Shown here piece after piece: positions 51,116 to 62,900 of a stretch of 64,000 nucleotides of DNA (position 1 is its first letter; every line of letters begins with the position of its first letter). Position numbers and translations under genes: made by a program. A model generated the notes under the pieces. That model made no database searches and was not told where the DNA came from. It saw only the letters and a program-made list of their open reading frames with translations. Origin of the DNA: Liolophura sinensis (lineage: Eukaryota > Mollusca > Polyplacophora > Chitonida > Chitonidae); the NCBI RefSeq assembly GCF_032854445.1, contig NC_088295.1, positions 45,123,385 through 45,187,384 on the forward strand, read 5' to 3'.

Positions 51116-52271
51116 GAAATATATTATACTTGTTTGTCAATTATTGTTTAAAGCCATACTTAACAATTCTTCCCTTATACAACGGCGGTCAGTTTATGGG
51201 TGAAGGAAAACCTTAGTGCCCGGAGTAAACCACCTGCCTTTTCAGCAAAACTTTCCCTCGTGTGACCGAAAGCATTTTAAACCCCAGGCAAACAAATGAA
51301 CGTTCAGAGCCCTTTGGGTACTTTCCTCAATTGGCACTGCACGAGAGGCTTGGCCACATACTGATCTATCCGTGGTCAGTAAACAATTAGAGCGTGGCAT
51401 ATCCCTTCTGATGTCTTACAGAATGACCTTCTAATGACAGACTAAAACCCTAATTTAGGTAATTTAGACAACAGACCGTATTTCACCGTTTAATTGTGAG
51501 CATTTACCAAGTGTCGCCCCTGTTCTGGGTTTACGTCTTATGCTGTAAGTCTTTTATTATATTATTAGTAATAGGCGGAACGGCGTAAAAAGTCCGCGTC
51601 ATTTGCGATTTGTTGGCACCTTCAGTAAAACACGCATCATGCTCCCACCAGATTTTGTTAACCAGTCTTGTCCAGGCTTCCCGAATTTCAGGCTTAATGA
51701 TTTAGGGACTTTTTACCGGTACGACAACAGGCTGCAGAAATTCCATTTCGCCTTTCCCTGACGCTTTTCTTAAAGTAAATGGCCCATGTTAAAAGATATG
51801 ATACGAAATGTTTGACTGACTGACTGAGTAACCGACCGGTAGACAGAGTGACGTTAAGAGGTGCTTGTCACAGCTAAAAGTTCATCCTTCATTTCTGAAA
51901 AAGGAAATTTTCCACGACCAGTAACGTTGTGTAAATAAGCTCCCATTGTTCAGCTGGCGAAGGCTTTCATATGGATACGTTCGGGTTCTCTGGTGATCTG
52001 TGTAATGGCTGTATAAATTCTGAGTCTCGGGATAAGGGGCTGTATAGGCATTCATGTGTCAGTATTGTCAGTATTGGCCTTGCGATTATTAGCCCGGAAC
52101 GTCCATTTTGGTTGACGGCTGGTATATAAATGTCTGTTTCGAGGCATAGAGTTCGTGCAGCCCAAACATCCAGCAAATCTGTCTCAACATACATGCGGAT
52201 GAAGTGTGTGCTCAGTTCAATAAGCAATACTAAGCAAGAGAAACATCCAAGAGAAGGACTGTATGTGTACA

Positions 52272-52274
<3 letters not shown>

Positions 52275-52331
<57 letters not shown>

Positions 52332-52340
52332 GGTGGGTGG
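52275..52340. repeat. (GT)n followed by (GGGT)n microsatellite
   Basis: About 24 GT units run into four or five GGGT units. The G-rich end could form a G-quadruplex on the plus strand, and the alternating GT could adopt Z-DNA. Confidence 0.93.
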
Positions 52341-53155
52341 GCTCGCGCGCACAGGTATTATTTTCTCCATAATTGTTCACCCAATAGTCTTAATTCACAT
52401 ATGGCCGGTGTATTGATGATGACCCAAAGAAAGTGCGATGTCGAGAATATTGCGTATATTCGGTAATAAAATTAGGCAATGATGATGTCCCAAATCTGCT
52501 TTTAAGCGCATACATGCACTTTCCTTACATGTAGCTGTGGCATGAATACTGTGTAAAATAGAGGCATGTGACTGATATGAATTACTGTCAACGGGCACTG
52601 CGCTTGTCCTCAACAACTTTCACCTGAATTCTGAGTTTAAATTCGATTACTGCGAAAGTTGAACAGCTCGGGACATAATAGTTGGCTTATGGCGGCCTTG
52701 GGGTAGGGTTTGAGGTTGTCAAGTACTTGGGTGTGGTGGTTTATCAAAGGTTTATCTGGCTTTCAACGCAAAGAAAGCGGATAACCGTCGCATACTTAAA
52801 AAATACAGTGAAGAAGTTTTGCTAGACGTGACCTCAAAATCAAATGAAAAAATGAATACATTATAGAATTTAATGTACAGCAAGGGACAAGAGACCTGAG
52901 TGGACCAAGGAAAAAAGAATCGTCACGTGATTGCACGAGATATCCAAATGTTATGCTCGAGTGGTATACCTTTTGATAATTTCAGGAAGCAGTTGACGAT
53001 GTAATAAATGAACCGAAGAAAATGAGCCCAGGGGTTTACAATGCAGTATAATTGAATTTTTGACAGTTAAATACATGATACCAAAGGACACATTGTAGTA
53101 AGCTGAGATCAAATTTAGCCAAAAGCAGCACTGATCCATAGCAAGATAAAATGGA

Positions 53156-53163
53156 TATAAAAA
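53156..53163 (+). promoter_or_regulatory. TATA box of the ZP-N gene
   Basis: TATAAAAA about 30 bp upstream of a probable start near 53187-53192. The non-coding first exon would end at GACAAC|GTAAGT (53239/53240) and join the acceptor TTATAG at 53534. The layout is the same as in the upstream ZP gene. Confidence 0.68.
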
Positions 53164-53555
53164 GCTCTGGGGAATTTACAGCGCCTTATTCATTCAGAGA
53201 GAGTTTGCCATCCTTGAAGAAGATTCTGCCTCCGACAACGTAAGTTTTTCGCTATTTACATTCTGCTGATAAATAATGGCTGGTGAACAAGGTATGAGCA
53301 AATATCGCTAGAAAACCACTGTAAATGACCATCCAAGCATGCTGTGAATGTTCTTTCAGGAAATGTAAATTTTACAGGTATTCATACAAACATAAGGTAT
53401 ATTTTGTACACTTTAAATAAAGAAATACGAGCAAAAGAAGTACACGTGTTTCAATGATCTGTACTAGGTACAGGTAACCTATAGGTATGGTTAGTCTGTG
53501 TTCATCAGCATACACAGCACTTTATCGTTTATAGGTGACGGTGTATACCAAAAGG

Positions 53556-56500
53556 ATGAAGTCTGCACTAGTTACCTGTCTGATAGCGGCCCTCGTACGC
53601 CAGGTGAGTGATCCACAGCGAAATTGCAGTAATTGCCGAATGGCTTAATGCTTTTCATCGACTTTTTGACATAGCAGTCATGCATTCATCTTTGTGCGTC
53701 CACTTATAACCTTCACACAGAAAAAAACTATTTCAACTCAAACAAAAGGCCGATACATAATTCCATGTTTAAATATGTATTTCACCGGCCCTAATAGCAC
53801 AGTTGGTAGCGTCCGCTTCGGGAGCGGTACATCCTGGGTCAAACATGGGTCGAGTCACACCTAAGACTTTAAAAGAAGAAATTGTAACTTCCTGGCTTGG
53901 CCCTCAGCATGAAAGGGATAGTGCAACGACTGATTGACCCTTATCAGTATAGTGGGGCGTGGCGCCTTACTTGCCTTCGGTAAGGCGTCTCAGTGAAGCA
54001 GCACTAGATGAAAGAGCGGTGGAAATCCGTTCTGCATCAAGGAGGTACATTACATGCACTCTGAGGATTCCTTCGTCGTCAATTGTTAAGTACAACGTTA
54101 AACCCCAAGCACTCACTAACCCACTCAATATTTATGTCAACCATTTGCGTGAATCAAAAATGACTAAAAAGTGCTTTGAATACTTCCAAATCACGTAGTG
54201 TCATATGTTGGAGTACCGGCAATCGAGGTACTAATAATAGACATGATTGTACCTAAAGCAACCACTAGTGCTAACATTCGTCTTTTTAAGATACCACAGT
54301 TCTCCAGAAGGCCATCATTTCACTACTGAAACGATCGAACACTTCGGTGAAATATGTCTATACTGTACTGTTTCAGGAGGCGTTTGCACTCATCAGTGCC
54401 TCTGAGAGTGACTGTAAGTATGTCATCTGTTGTCCTTACTAAACTAGTATGATTGGATTGGGGGCACGTTTGTGTGTTTGTAAAGGAATACCTATATTTA
54501 CACTACTTGCCGGTCGCGCCAAACACCTAGCGCAGGTCGATGGTTTTACCCAGGTTACTGCGGTGTCCTCCAGTATGGTGTTAAGCGCTGATCAAATAAA
54601 TATATGTGGGTATATGAATTCACTCTCCATACGAAGTAACCAAGACCATGCCTTGTTCTAATCCCACCCCCTGGCTTTATGGTACAAATAGCAGCTGATT
54701 TGATTTATTTGATTGTTGCTCAAACATGTTTTCACTTATATGATTGCCGCATTCCGCCACACTAGCGTCGCCTTTCGCTTATTATCACAAAAAGCCGCCC
54801 TAAAAGAATGAGAGCGCGGAAAATCTACAAATACCTCTACTTATTTTTCTTTCTTTCTCTCTGTCTTCCTTTTTAGTTCTTGCTTTTGCTTCAGAAATAA
54901 ACTCAACCGCAGATGTGCCATAATCAGTGTTTCAACCTATATTTCAACTTTATTTCTTTCAGTTGTTGTGGACTGCGGAACGACTATGGGTGGACCCATT
55001 CGCATAGTTTACATAAACAAGGACCCTGCCAACAACCATGTTGTCAAGATGTCTGGTCTCAACAATTTAGCCACGTGTGTTGCACAGTCTTGTAGTAATG
55101 GGATATTCACAATACTTGACGTCCGTACCAACTGTACTATTGCCCAACTCGTAAGTCCATGGTTCCATGCGAGGATGGGGGTTACGCTGGGAATAAGAAG
55201 GACTCGTGTAACCAATAATTTGGACGCTTTTCCTATCGACGAATAATTTAAGGGAATGTAGAAGGTCATGTGTCCGTTTATTGTCATTAGGGAGTTAGTA
55301 TTACCTGCTGCCACTAACACTAAGATGCAGAAAAGAACTAATGCACTTGTCCTCCTCTTCTTCTGATGATGCTCTTGACCTTTAACCGATTCCCTGCATT
55401 TCTCTTCTTCTTTGTATACTTGCGCAATCTTTCTCTACAGATGCGCTGGTTTTTTTTTTAAATAATCCCTTGTTTTCTTCGTCTACTGATACCCTTATCC
55501 TTTACTTCTTCTTCTACTGATCAGTGCACTTATTCTTCGTCCGCTTCCACCTCTTTTGCTTGTGCGCACGTGTTGTCCTCTTGCGCTAATCTTCTTTTTC
55601 TTTTACTGATGATGTACTTTATTCTGTTGATGCACTTGCCCTTCCGATCTTTTGTTGATGTCCCTCTTCTCTTCTACTGCTAACAGACTTCTGCTACTGT
55701 TAATCTGCTACTACTGTTGCACATGTCTTCTTCTTCTGTTGATTTCGTTGTTCTTTTCTACTACTGATGCACTTGTCCTCTTCTTCTGTGGATGTCGTTG
55801 TTCTTTTCTGCTACTGATGGACTTGCCCTCTTCTTCTGTTGATGTCTTTGTTCTTTTCTACTACTCATGTACTTGCCTTTCAATTATTCTTTCAATGCCC
55901 TGGTTCTCTTCTACTACTGATGCACTTGACTTTCAATTATTCTGTCAATGCCCTGGTTCTCTTCTACTACTGATGCACTTGCCTTTCAATTATTCTTTCA
56001 ATGCCCTGGTTCTCTTCTACTACTGATGCACTTGCCTTTCAATTATTCTGTCAATGCCCTGGTTCTCTTCTACTACTGATATACTTACCTTCCATTGTTC
56101 TGTCAATGGCCTGGTTCTCTTCTACTATTGATGCACTTGCCTTTCAATTATTCTTTCTATGCCCTGGTTCTCTTCTACTACTGATGTACTTGCCTTCCAT
56201 TGTTCTGTCAATGCCCTGGTTCTCTTCTACTACTGATGCACTTGCCTTTCAATTAGTCTGTCAATGCCCTGGTTCTCTTCTACTACTGATATACTTACCT
56301 TCCATTGTTCTGTCAATGCCCTGGTTCTCTTCTACTACTGATGCACCTGCCTTTCAATTAGTCTGTCAATGCCCTGGTTCTCTTCTACTACTGATATACT
56401 TACCTTCCATTGTTCTGTCAATGCCCTGGTTCTCTTCTACTACTGATGCACTTGCCTTTCAATTATTCTTTCAATGCCCTGGTTCTCTTCTACTACTGAT

Positions 56501-59500
56501 GTACTTACCCTTCCATTGTTCTGTAGATGCTCTTGTTCTCTTCTACTACTGATGTAATTGCCTTTCCCTACTTTTGTTGATGTTCTTGTTCTCTTCTACT
56601 ACTGACGTACTTGCCCTTCCCTTTTTCTGTGGGTGTCATTGTTACCTTCTACAACTGATGTACTTGACAGAACAAGGGAAGAGCGATGCCCTTGTTCTCT
56701 TCTTCTACCGATGTTCTTGCCCTTCCCTTGTTCTATGGATGTTGTGGTTCTCTTCTACTACCGATGCCCTCCCCTTCTTCTACCGATATACTTGCCCTTC
56801 CCTTCTTGTACTGATGTACTTGCCCTTCCCTTGTTCTGACGGTGTCCTTGTTCTCTTCTTCTACCAATGTACTTGCCCTTCCCTTCCACTACTGATGTTC
56901 TCGCCCTCCCCATGTTCTGACGGTGTCCTTGTTCTCTTCTACTACAGATGTACTTGCCCTTCCTTTTTCTACTGATGTACCTGTCCTTTCCTTGTTCTGA
57001 CGGTGTCCTTGTTCTCTTCTACTACCGACGTACTTGCCCTTCCTTTTTCTACTGATGTACCTGTCCTTTCCTTGTTCTGTCGATGTTCTTGTTCTCTTCT
57101 AATGCTGATGTACTTGCCCTGTTTTTGTTCTGTCGGTGTCCTTGTTATCTTCTGCTACTGATGTATTTGTCCTCCCCGTCTTCTTTCGATGCCCTTGTTC
57201 TCTTCTAATGCTGATGTTCTTGGCCTTCCCTTGTTCTGTTGGTGTCGTTCTTTTCTACTACTGATGTATTTGCCCTTTACTTTTCTGTCGATGCCCTTGT
57301 TCTCTTCTAATGCTGATGTTCTTGGCCTTCCCTTGTTCTGTTGGTGTCGTTCTTTTCTACTACTGATGTATTTGCCCTTTACTTTTCTGTCGATGCCCTT
57401 GTTCTCTTCTAATGCTGATGTTCTTGGCCTTCCCTTGTTCTGTTGGTGTCGTTCTTTTCTACTACTGATGTATTTGTCCTTCCCGTCTTCTTTCGATGCC
57501 CTTGTTCTCTTCTAATGGTGATGCTCTTGGCCTTCCCTTGTTCTGTTGGTGTCGTTCTTTTCTAATACTGATGTATTTGCCCTTTACTTTTCTGTGGATG
57601 CCCTTGTTCTCTTCTAATGCTGATGTTCTTGGCCTTCCCTTGTTCTGTTGGTATCGTTCTTTTCTAATACCGATGTATTTGTCCTTCCCGTCTTCTTTCG
57701 ATGCCCTTGTTCTCTTCTAATGCTGATGCTCTTGGCCTTCCCTTGTTCTGTTGGTATCGTTCTTTTCTAATAGTGATGTATTTGCCCTTTACTTTTCTGT
57801 CGATGCCCTTGTTCTCTTCTAATGCTGATGTTCTTGGCCTTCCCTTGTTCTGTTGGTGTCGTTCTTTTCTAATATTGATGTATTTGCCCTTTACTTTTCT
57901 GCTGATGCCCTTGTTCTCTTCTAATGCTGATGCTCTTGGCCTTCCCTTGTTCTGTTTTTGTCGTTCTTTTCTAATACTGATGTATTTGCCCTTTACTTTT
58001 CTGTCGATGCCCTTGTTCTCTTCTAATGCTGATGTTCTTGGTCTTCCCTTGTTCTGTTGGTGTCGTTCTTTTCTAATATTGATGTATTTGCCCTTTACTT
58101 TTCTGTCGATGCCCTTGTTCTCTTCTAATGCTGATGTTCTTGGCCTTCCCTTGTTCTGTTGGTGTCGTTCTTTTCTAATACTGATGTATTTGCCCTTTAC
58201 TTTTCTGTCGATGCCCTTGTTTTCTTCTAATGCTGATGTTCTTGGCCTTCCCTTGTTCTGTTGGTGTCGTTCTTTTCTAATATTGATGTATTTGCCCTTT
58301 ACTTTTCTTTCGATGCCCTTGTTCTCTTCTAATGCTGATGTTCTTGGCCTTCCCTTGTTCTGTTGGTGTCGTTCTTTTCTAATACTGATGTATTTGCCCT
58401 TTACTTTTCTGTGGATGCCCTTGTTCTCCTCTACTACTACTCTGCTACTGATGCATTTTCGCCTCTTCTTCTTTTCATCTTTTAATGAATCTTTGACTTG
58501 ATCTCATCCTTTTGAACTGACAGACATTCCTGACACCTGATGTTTTGGTTTTCTTCTGACACACATGTTCTCATCTCTTTCTCTCTTACTCACACTTGTT
58601 CTTTTCTGTTCGTCTTCTACTGGTACACTTGTTCTTTTCTGTTCATCTTTTCTGACACACTTGCTCCCTTCTGTTTATCTTCTGCTGACACACTTGTTCC
58701 CTTCTGCTTATCTTCTACTGATACACTTGTTCCCATCTGTTTATCTACTGATACACTCGTTCCATTTCTATTCATTTTCTACTCACACACTTGCTTTCAC
58801 TTGCTTTCATCACAAACCTGTTCCTTTCTATTCACTACTGACACACTTGTTCCCTTCTGTTCATCTTCTTCTGGTACACTTGTTCCCTTCCGTTCATCTT
58901 CTACTGACACACTTGTTCTCATCTGTCTTCTATTCGCAAACCTGTTCCTTTCTGTTCACTACTGACACACTTGTTCCCTTTTGTTCATCTTCTACTGGTG
59001 CACTTGTTCCCTTCTGTTCACTACTGACATACTTATTCCCTTTTGTTCAGCTTCTACCGATACATTTGTACTCAACTGTCTTCGCCTGGCCCACTTATTC
59101 CCTTCTGTTCATCTTCTTCCGGTACACTTGTTCCCTGTTGTTCATCTTCTACTGACACACTTGTTCCCTTCTGTCCATCTTCTACTGACACACTTGTTCC
59201 CTTCTGTCCATCTTCTACTGGTATACTTGTTCCCTGTTGTTCATCTTCTACTGGTATACTTGTTCCCTTCTCTTCTTCTTCTACAGGTACACTTGTTCCC
59301 TTCTGTCCATCTTCTACTGGCAACCTTTTCCCCTTCTGTTCGTCTTCTACAGGTACACTTGTTCCCTTCTGTTCATCTGCTGACACTAGATCTTTTTTAC
59401 TCTTATTCGCCTGTGTTCATCGTCTAATGATTGTTTTTTCTTCTCTCATGCGCAGGATCCAACACATCCCATATACGAAATAGAAATTATTCTCCAGGAA

Positions 59501-59638
59501 TATGACGGGCTCTACCTTGTCACTGACCCTCGTTTTGTGTTCCGATGTTCGTACGCTTGTACCGGCACTCTCACGACACATGTCCCTGGTTCCTCAGGCC
59601 TCGTGAGTCTTGATGGAACAATCAAAGTTACAGGTTAA
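53556..59638 (+). CDS. ZP-N-only paralogue, probable small secreted protein
   Basis: Coding exons 53556-53603, 54377-54413, 54963-55150 and 59456-59638. The first three are 48, 37 and 188 nt, identical in length and phase to those of the ZP gene upstream. The product is about 151 residues: signal peptide (MKSALVTCLIAALVRQ), then a ZP-N half with VDCGTTMGG, KDPANNHVVKMS, ATCVAQSC, RTNC and FVFRCSYACTG. It has two more cysteines than the paralogue (AQSC, YAC). The frame runs through a GTGAGT at 59603 (the place of the paralogue's donor, but in a different phase) to TAA 59636-59638, and AATAAA follows at 59945. No ZP-C, cleavage site or membrane helix is seen downstream. It could also be the 5' part of a longer gene whose later exons lie outside the window or have decayed. 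Confidence 0.72.
53788..54118 (+). mobile_element. SINE family B, near full length
   Basis: A tRNA-like head (TAGCACAGTTGGTAGCGTCC; degenerate B box GGGTCAAACATGG), a body with CTTCGGTAAGGCGTCTCAGT and GGATTCCTTCGTCGTC, and a CACTCACTAACCCACTC tail. It lies in an intron of the ZP-N gene. It is the reference for recognising the split copy at 44.5-45.2 kb. Confidence 0.8.
55440..59400 (+). repeat. ~4-kb pyrimidine-rich, AG-poor minisatellite complex in the last intron of the ZP-N gene
   Basis: Successive related subarrays all use the core TTCTCTTCTACTACTGATG. About 55,740-56,560 has 52-53-bp units (CTTTCAATTATTCTTTCAAT). About 56,560-57,180 has irregular units (ACTTGCCCTTCC). About 57,180-58,430 has about 12 units of 102 bp (TTCTTGGCCTTCCCTTGTTC). 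About 58,560-59,390 has ~33-bp units (CACTTGTTCCCTTCTGTTCA). The plus strand is mostly C and T, and the AG dinucleotide is nearly absent: none between about 56,948 and 57,770, nor between 57,774 and 58,520. The array ends about 65 bp before the coding exon at 59456. Confidence 0.92.
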
Positions 59639-59653
59639 GGAGACTTCGGTTGC

Positions 59654-59708
59654 TCACGACTCATTTCCCTAGTTCCATTGGCCTTGTGAATGTTTATGGA
59701 ATACTCAC
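59654..59708 (+). repeat. Degenerate duplicate of the end of the last ZP-N exon
   Basis: The stretch CTCACGACTCATTTCCCTAG ... GGCCTTGTGAATGTT is a diverged copy of 59571-59625 (CTCACGACACATGTCCCTGG ... GGCCTCGTGAGTCTT), offset by 83 bp. It lies in the presumed 3' UTR. Confidence 0.7.
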
Positions 59709-59944
59709 GACGTGAATATAAAGGGATTGCTGTTTGGAATCTCACCAGCTTGACTGTTGTTCACACATAATCATAACAATATATTGAAGATGTTTCTGGA
59801 CTAATGCAGACAAAAAAGGCAAATTATATAATATACGGTATAGATGAAAAAGTCTCAGGATTTTGTGTTTGAGAAGAGCACAAAGACAGTATATATAATT
59901 TTCATGGGTAACAAAATTAATGGTATTACTGAATTCCCTGAATC

Positions 59945-59950
59945 AATAAA
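59945..59950 (+). promoter_or_regulatory. Poly(A) signal of the ZP-N gene
   Basis: AATAAA followed within 25 bp by a T/G-rich stretch (GTTGTGCAATGATC, TTTTCGTTTTT). It is about 310 bp after the TAA and supports a transcript ending here. Confidence 0.65.
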
Positions 59951-59974
59951 GTTGTGCAATGATCTATTTTCGTT

Positions 59975-62900
59975 TTTATTCATTTATTTGAAAATATAAT
60001 TATTGGTTAACGTCAAACTCGGGAATTTTTCATTACGATAACAGTCATAATTATGGGTGGAGGAAACTGGAGCTTTTTGACGTGTAACGTACAGATATGC
60101 ACATTATTAGAAGAAAAGTGTTCCTCAACGAAGATCTCCAAAGCCCCAAAAGCAAGCACAGCGTTTTGCTATATGGAAAGTCTTACTTGGGATTCAGTGT
60201 CAGATTCCAGTTATGGAAGGACCCAGTATGATTGTTAAGTCAGATACTTTCTGTTATTTGGCGGCTTCGGCCATTTTGTATTGCTTTCTCTCTGTCTATA
60301 GTTTCCACGAGAACGTTTTTACTTTATGTTTGTACGCTGAGCAGAGTGGTTTAACCTGCTGAACTGACTTGTCGATCTCCAATGATGTCGCGTTCTCAAA
60401 GCCACTTCACATTTGTTTCCCATTATTTGCACCTTTTTATGTCAGGAAATGATGCCTTTCCAACATCGCTGAAAGCTGTTGACTGCTTCTCTTTTGCATG
60501 ATTCCGTCCTAATTCCATACCTTACATACTTTCTTCGTTCCCTGGTGGTTTGTGATTTGACTTAGCGATTACTGACGTGGACCATCCATATTGGTTATCG
60601 CCTGCTATACGATAAGAAACTTTCCACGCCTAGATTTGATTACTTAACAAGCATCACTGCTTATTTTGAACGAGTTTTCCCCCATATTAAGGTTTCCGGT
60701 TTAAACCAAGCCTCCATTACAAAAGTAAAACACTAACCAAGTAAGTTTGGGTTAACCCTATCTGGGCACGTCTACATAGATGCTATGCGAGCGTGATGTA
60801 CCGGTCTTCGCAGTCTGTGCAATAAACGTTAGGCCATGCCTTTACTGAGTTGCCTTGAAAGTTTTAGCCAGAATAACACTGAATTCCAAATAACTCTCTT
60901 GTTACACGACAGCGACAATGACGTAGCGCGAGATTAGTTTTTGAGGCGTGGAACTACGAGAAGTTGGACCCCACCTATAACAGCATGCAGCATATAGGTT
61001 ACCGGCATGTCACAACAGTGACACATATTCTCCGGGTAACGGAATGCAATAAAACATGATATCAGCCTTTAAGGGTTGCAGAAATGTCGTGAAATCGTAA
61101 ATGAAGTCGATGATTTCAGCCTAAGAGTTTGCCGAAGTTGTATATTGTTTTTAATTAGGGCCATGATTTTAAAATTACCTCCGAATGGATGAAACAAATA
61201 CATAACGAGTGCCATGGGCTTTCCAAACAAGTTTACAAAATTAAAATCTAGCTTAATGCGAGGTCATCAACTAGCTTATGCCACTTTAACTCGGAACTTC
61301 CCCCTTGCCATTTTCTGCGGTCGCACCTAACCACAGGTTACTCATAAAAGGATATACAGATACGCCCGCATATTGCATTGGTTGAAGAAAAGAATCACAT
61401 GTCAGCCACTCACCGAAGCGTCGTCGACAACGTCGACACCTGGTGTATCCGAGAGAATGAACGACAAGCGTCTTAGTTAATTCTGGATGTGTGACGTCTA
61501 ATATACTCCAATTAAGTAACATCGTTGCATATTTTTACCTAATTTTGCTTAATCAGTGGTGCTTTTGGCCGTTTTATTAGCCACTATTTAAGCATTTACA
61601 TGAACATTTAAAAATAAAACCTGGATTGACCGAAATGACAAGAGGCCGTGTTTTACAGGTTACGTGATTGACCCTTTGCCAAATATCACATTGTCGTCGC
61701 CGATGCTACTCTTTATGCTGTATAGTCTTTTTATGTAAAAATCTCGACCACGACCCGCGCTGAAATACCAGCGTATGCATCAAATAGTAATAAATGTTTT
61801 AATCTTACACATCAGCACAATCTTACACAAAGTGGTTGTTGTATTAATTATACGTTGGAAACGGAGGAAAGTTGGAGGCAACTGACACACACACACAAAA
61901 GGAACACAAAAACAAAGTATCGGGAATACATTTATTGAAAAACGACCTTATAGTCTATGCATGAACCACATCTGGGAAATGAAGCAGGTGCCCCCACTAA
62001 CCACTCCCCTCCAGTTTTGTTAGGTTAGAAATAGGTTAGAATAAAGTCTAAAATTTTATAAAACTGATTTACATATTTACTTATTTTATTGTTACTTAAG
62101 AATACTCAAGAATTGTTCACTAATGCGATGGGAATTACTGAGGTTTGACCACACAGGTGGACCACATTTGTTCGCAATAGTTAATAGTTAATAGAAACTG
62201 GACACTGTCTTCCAGCATATGAAAGGTTAGGCTTTACAGCGAGAAAGCGAAATCGTATGTGTGAATCGGTATGTGTGAGGTATGACAGTATAGTGCTAGT
62301 CTTCAAACTCATATATGTGGAGATGACAGAAATGCGGCTTTTGAGGCTTATCGTTGGAACTGCATGTACATGGCCGACAAAAACATTTCCGTTGTTGTTG
62401 CAGAGGCTGTGCTATTTTTAGTGGGTCGCCCTATGTCCTTTATATTTTTTTTTTTTATAAAGTGTCATAGTCGAAAAAGGTTTAATCTTTTGTCATAAGT
62501 CATTGATTTTCAGCATATTTTACGGAATATGGAGTACAATGTCTTTTGAAGACCATAACACATAGCGAGAGGCCAAATCTGAGCTGTTGCATAGAGTTAT
62601 TGCATCAAAGTTACATTTTGAATGATGATAAGAATGACAGAAGTCCAATTTTTGTAACTTTGGGAACGTGATACGTTCAGTCTGTGATTTTTTCCCATCA
62701 CTCACTTGCAGGCAAAACTGTAGCCTGCACCGTGTATGACCGACTACAAATGGAAATACGCAGTTTAACTTTCTTTGCTTGTACATAGAGATTTAACTTG
62801 CTGATGAGAACTGATCTCCCATTTTGAGCCTTTGTTGTTTTCAGATGACATTCTGTCCGAAATAACTATGTTTTTCTCTTATTTATCCAGTGGCATTCCT

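Larger units (their letters stand above)
50800..53150. other. Intergenic region between the two ZP-type genes
   Basis: No supportable exon on either strand. It contains a tRNA-like relic at 50921-51115, a (GT)n/(GGGT)n tract and otherwise unremarkable sequence. Confidence 0.5.

Noticed and set aside
47257-59400. CRISPR-like arrays
   Set aside because: Repeats are head-to-tail without unique spacers, in a eukaryotic genome.
55652-59483. Several long open frames of Leu/Phe/Ser-rich repeats
   Set aside because: They arise from a stop-poor C/T-rich minisatellite whose subunits differ in length and frame. No exon structure supports them.
60053-60238. Small cysteine-containing open frame after the ZP-N gene
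   Set aside because: No signal peptide or homology. It lies beyond the poly(A) signal and its start overlaps sequence resembling SINE body (GTGGAGGAAACTGG).
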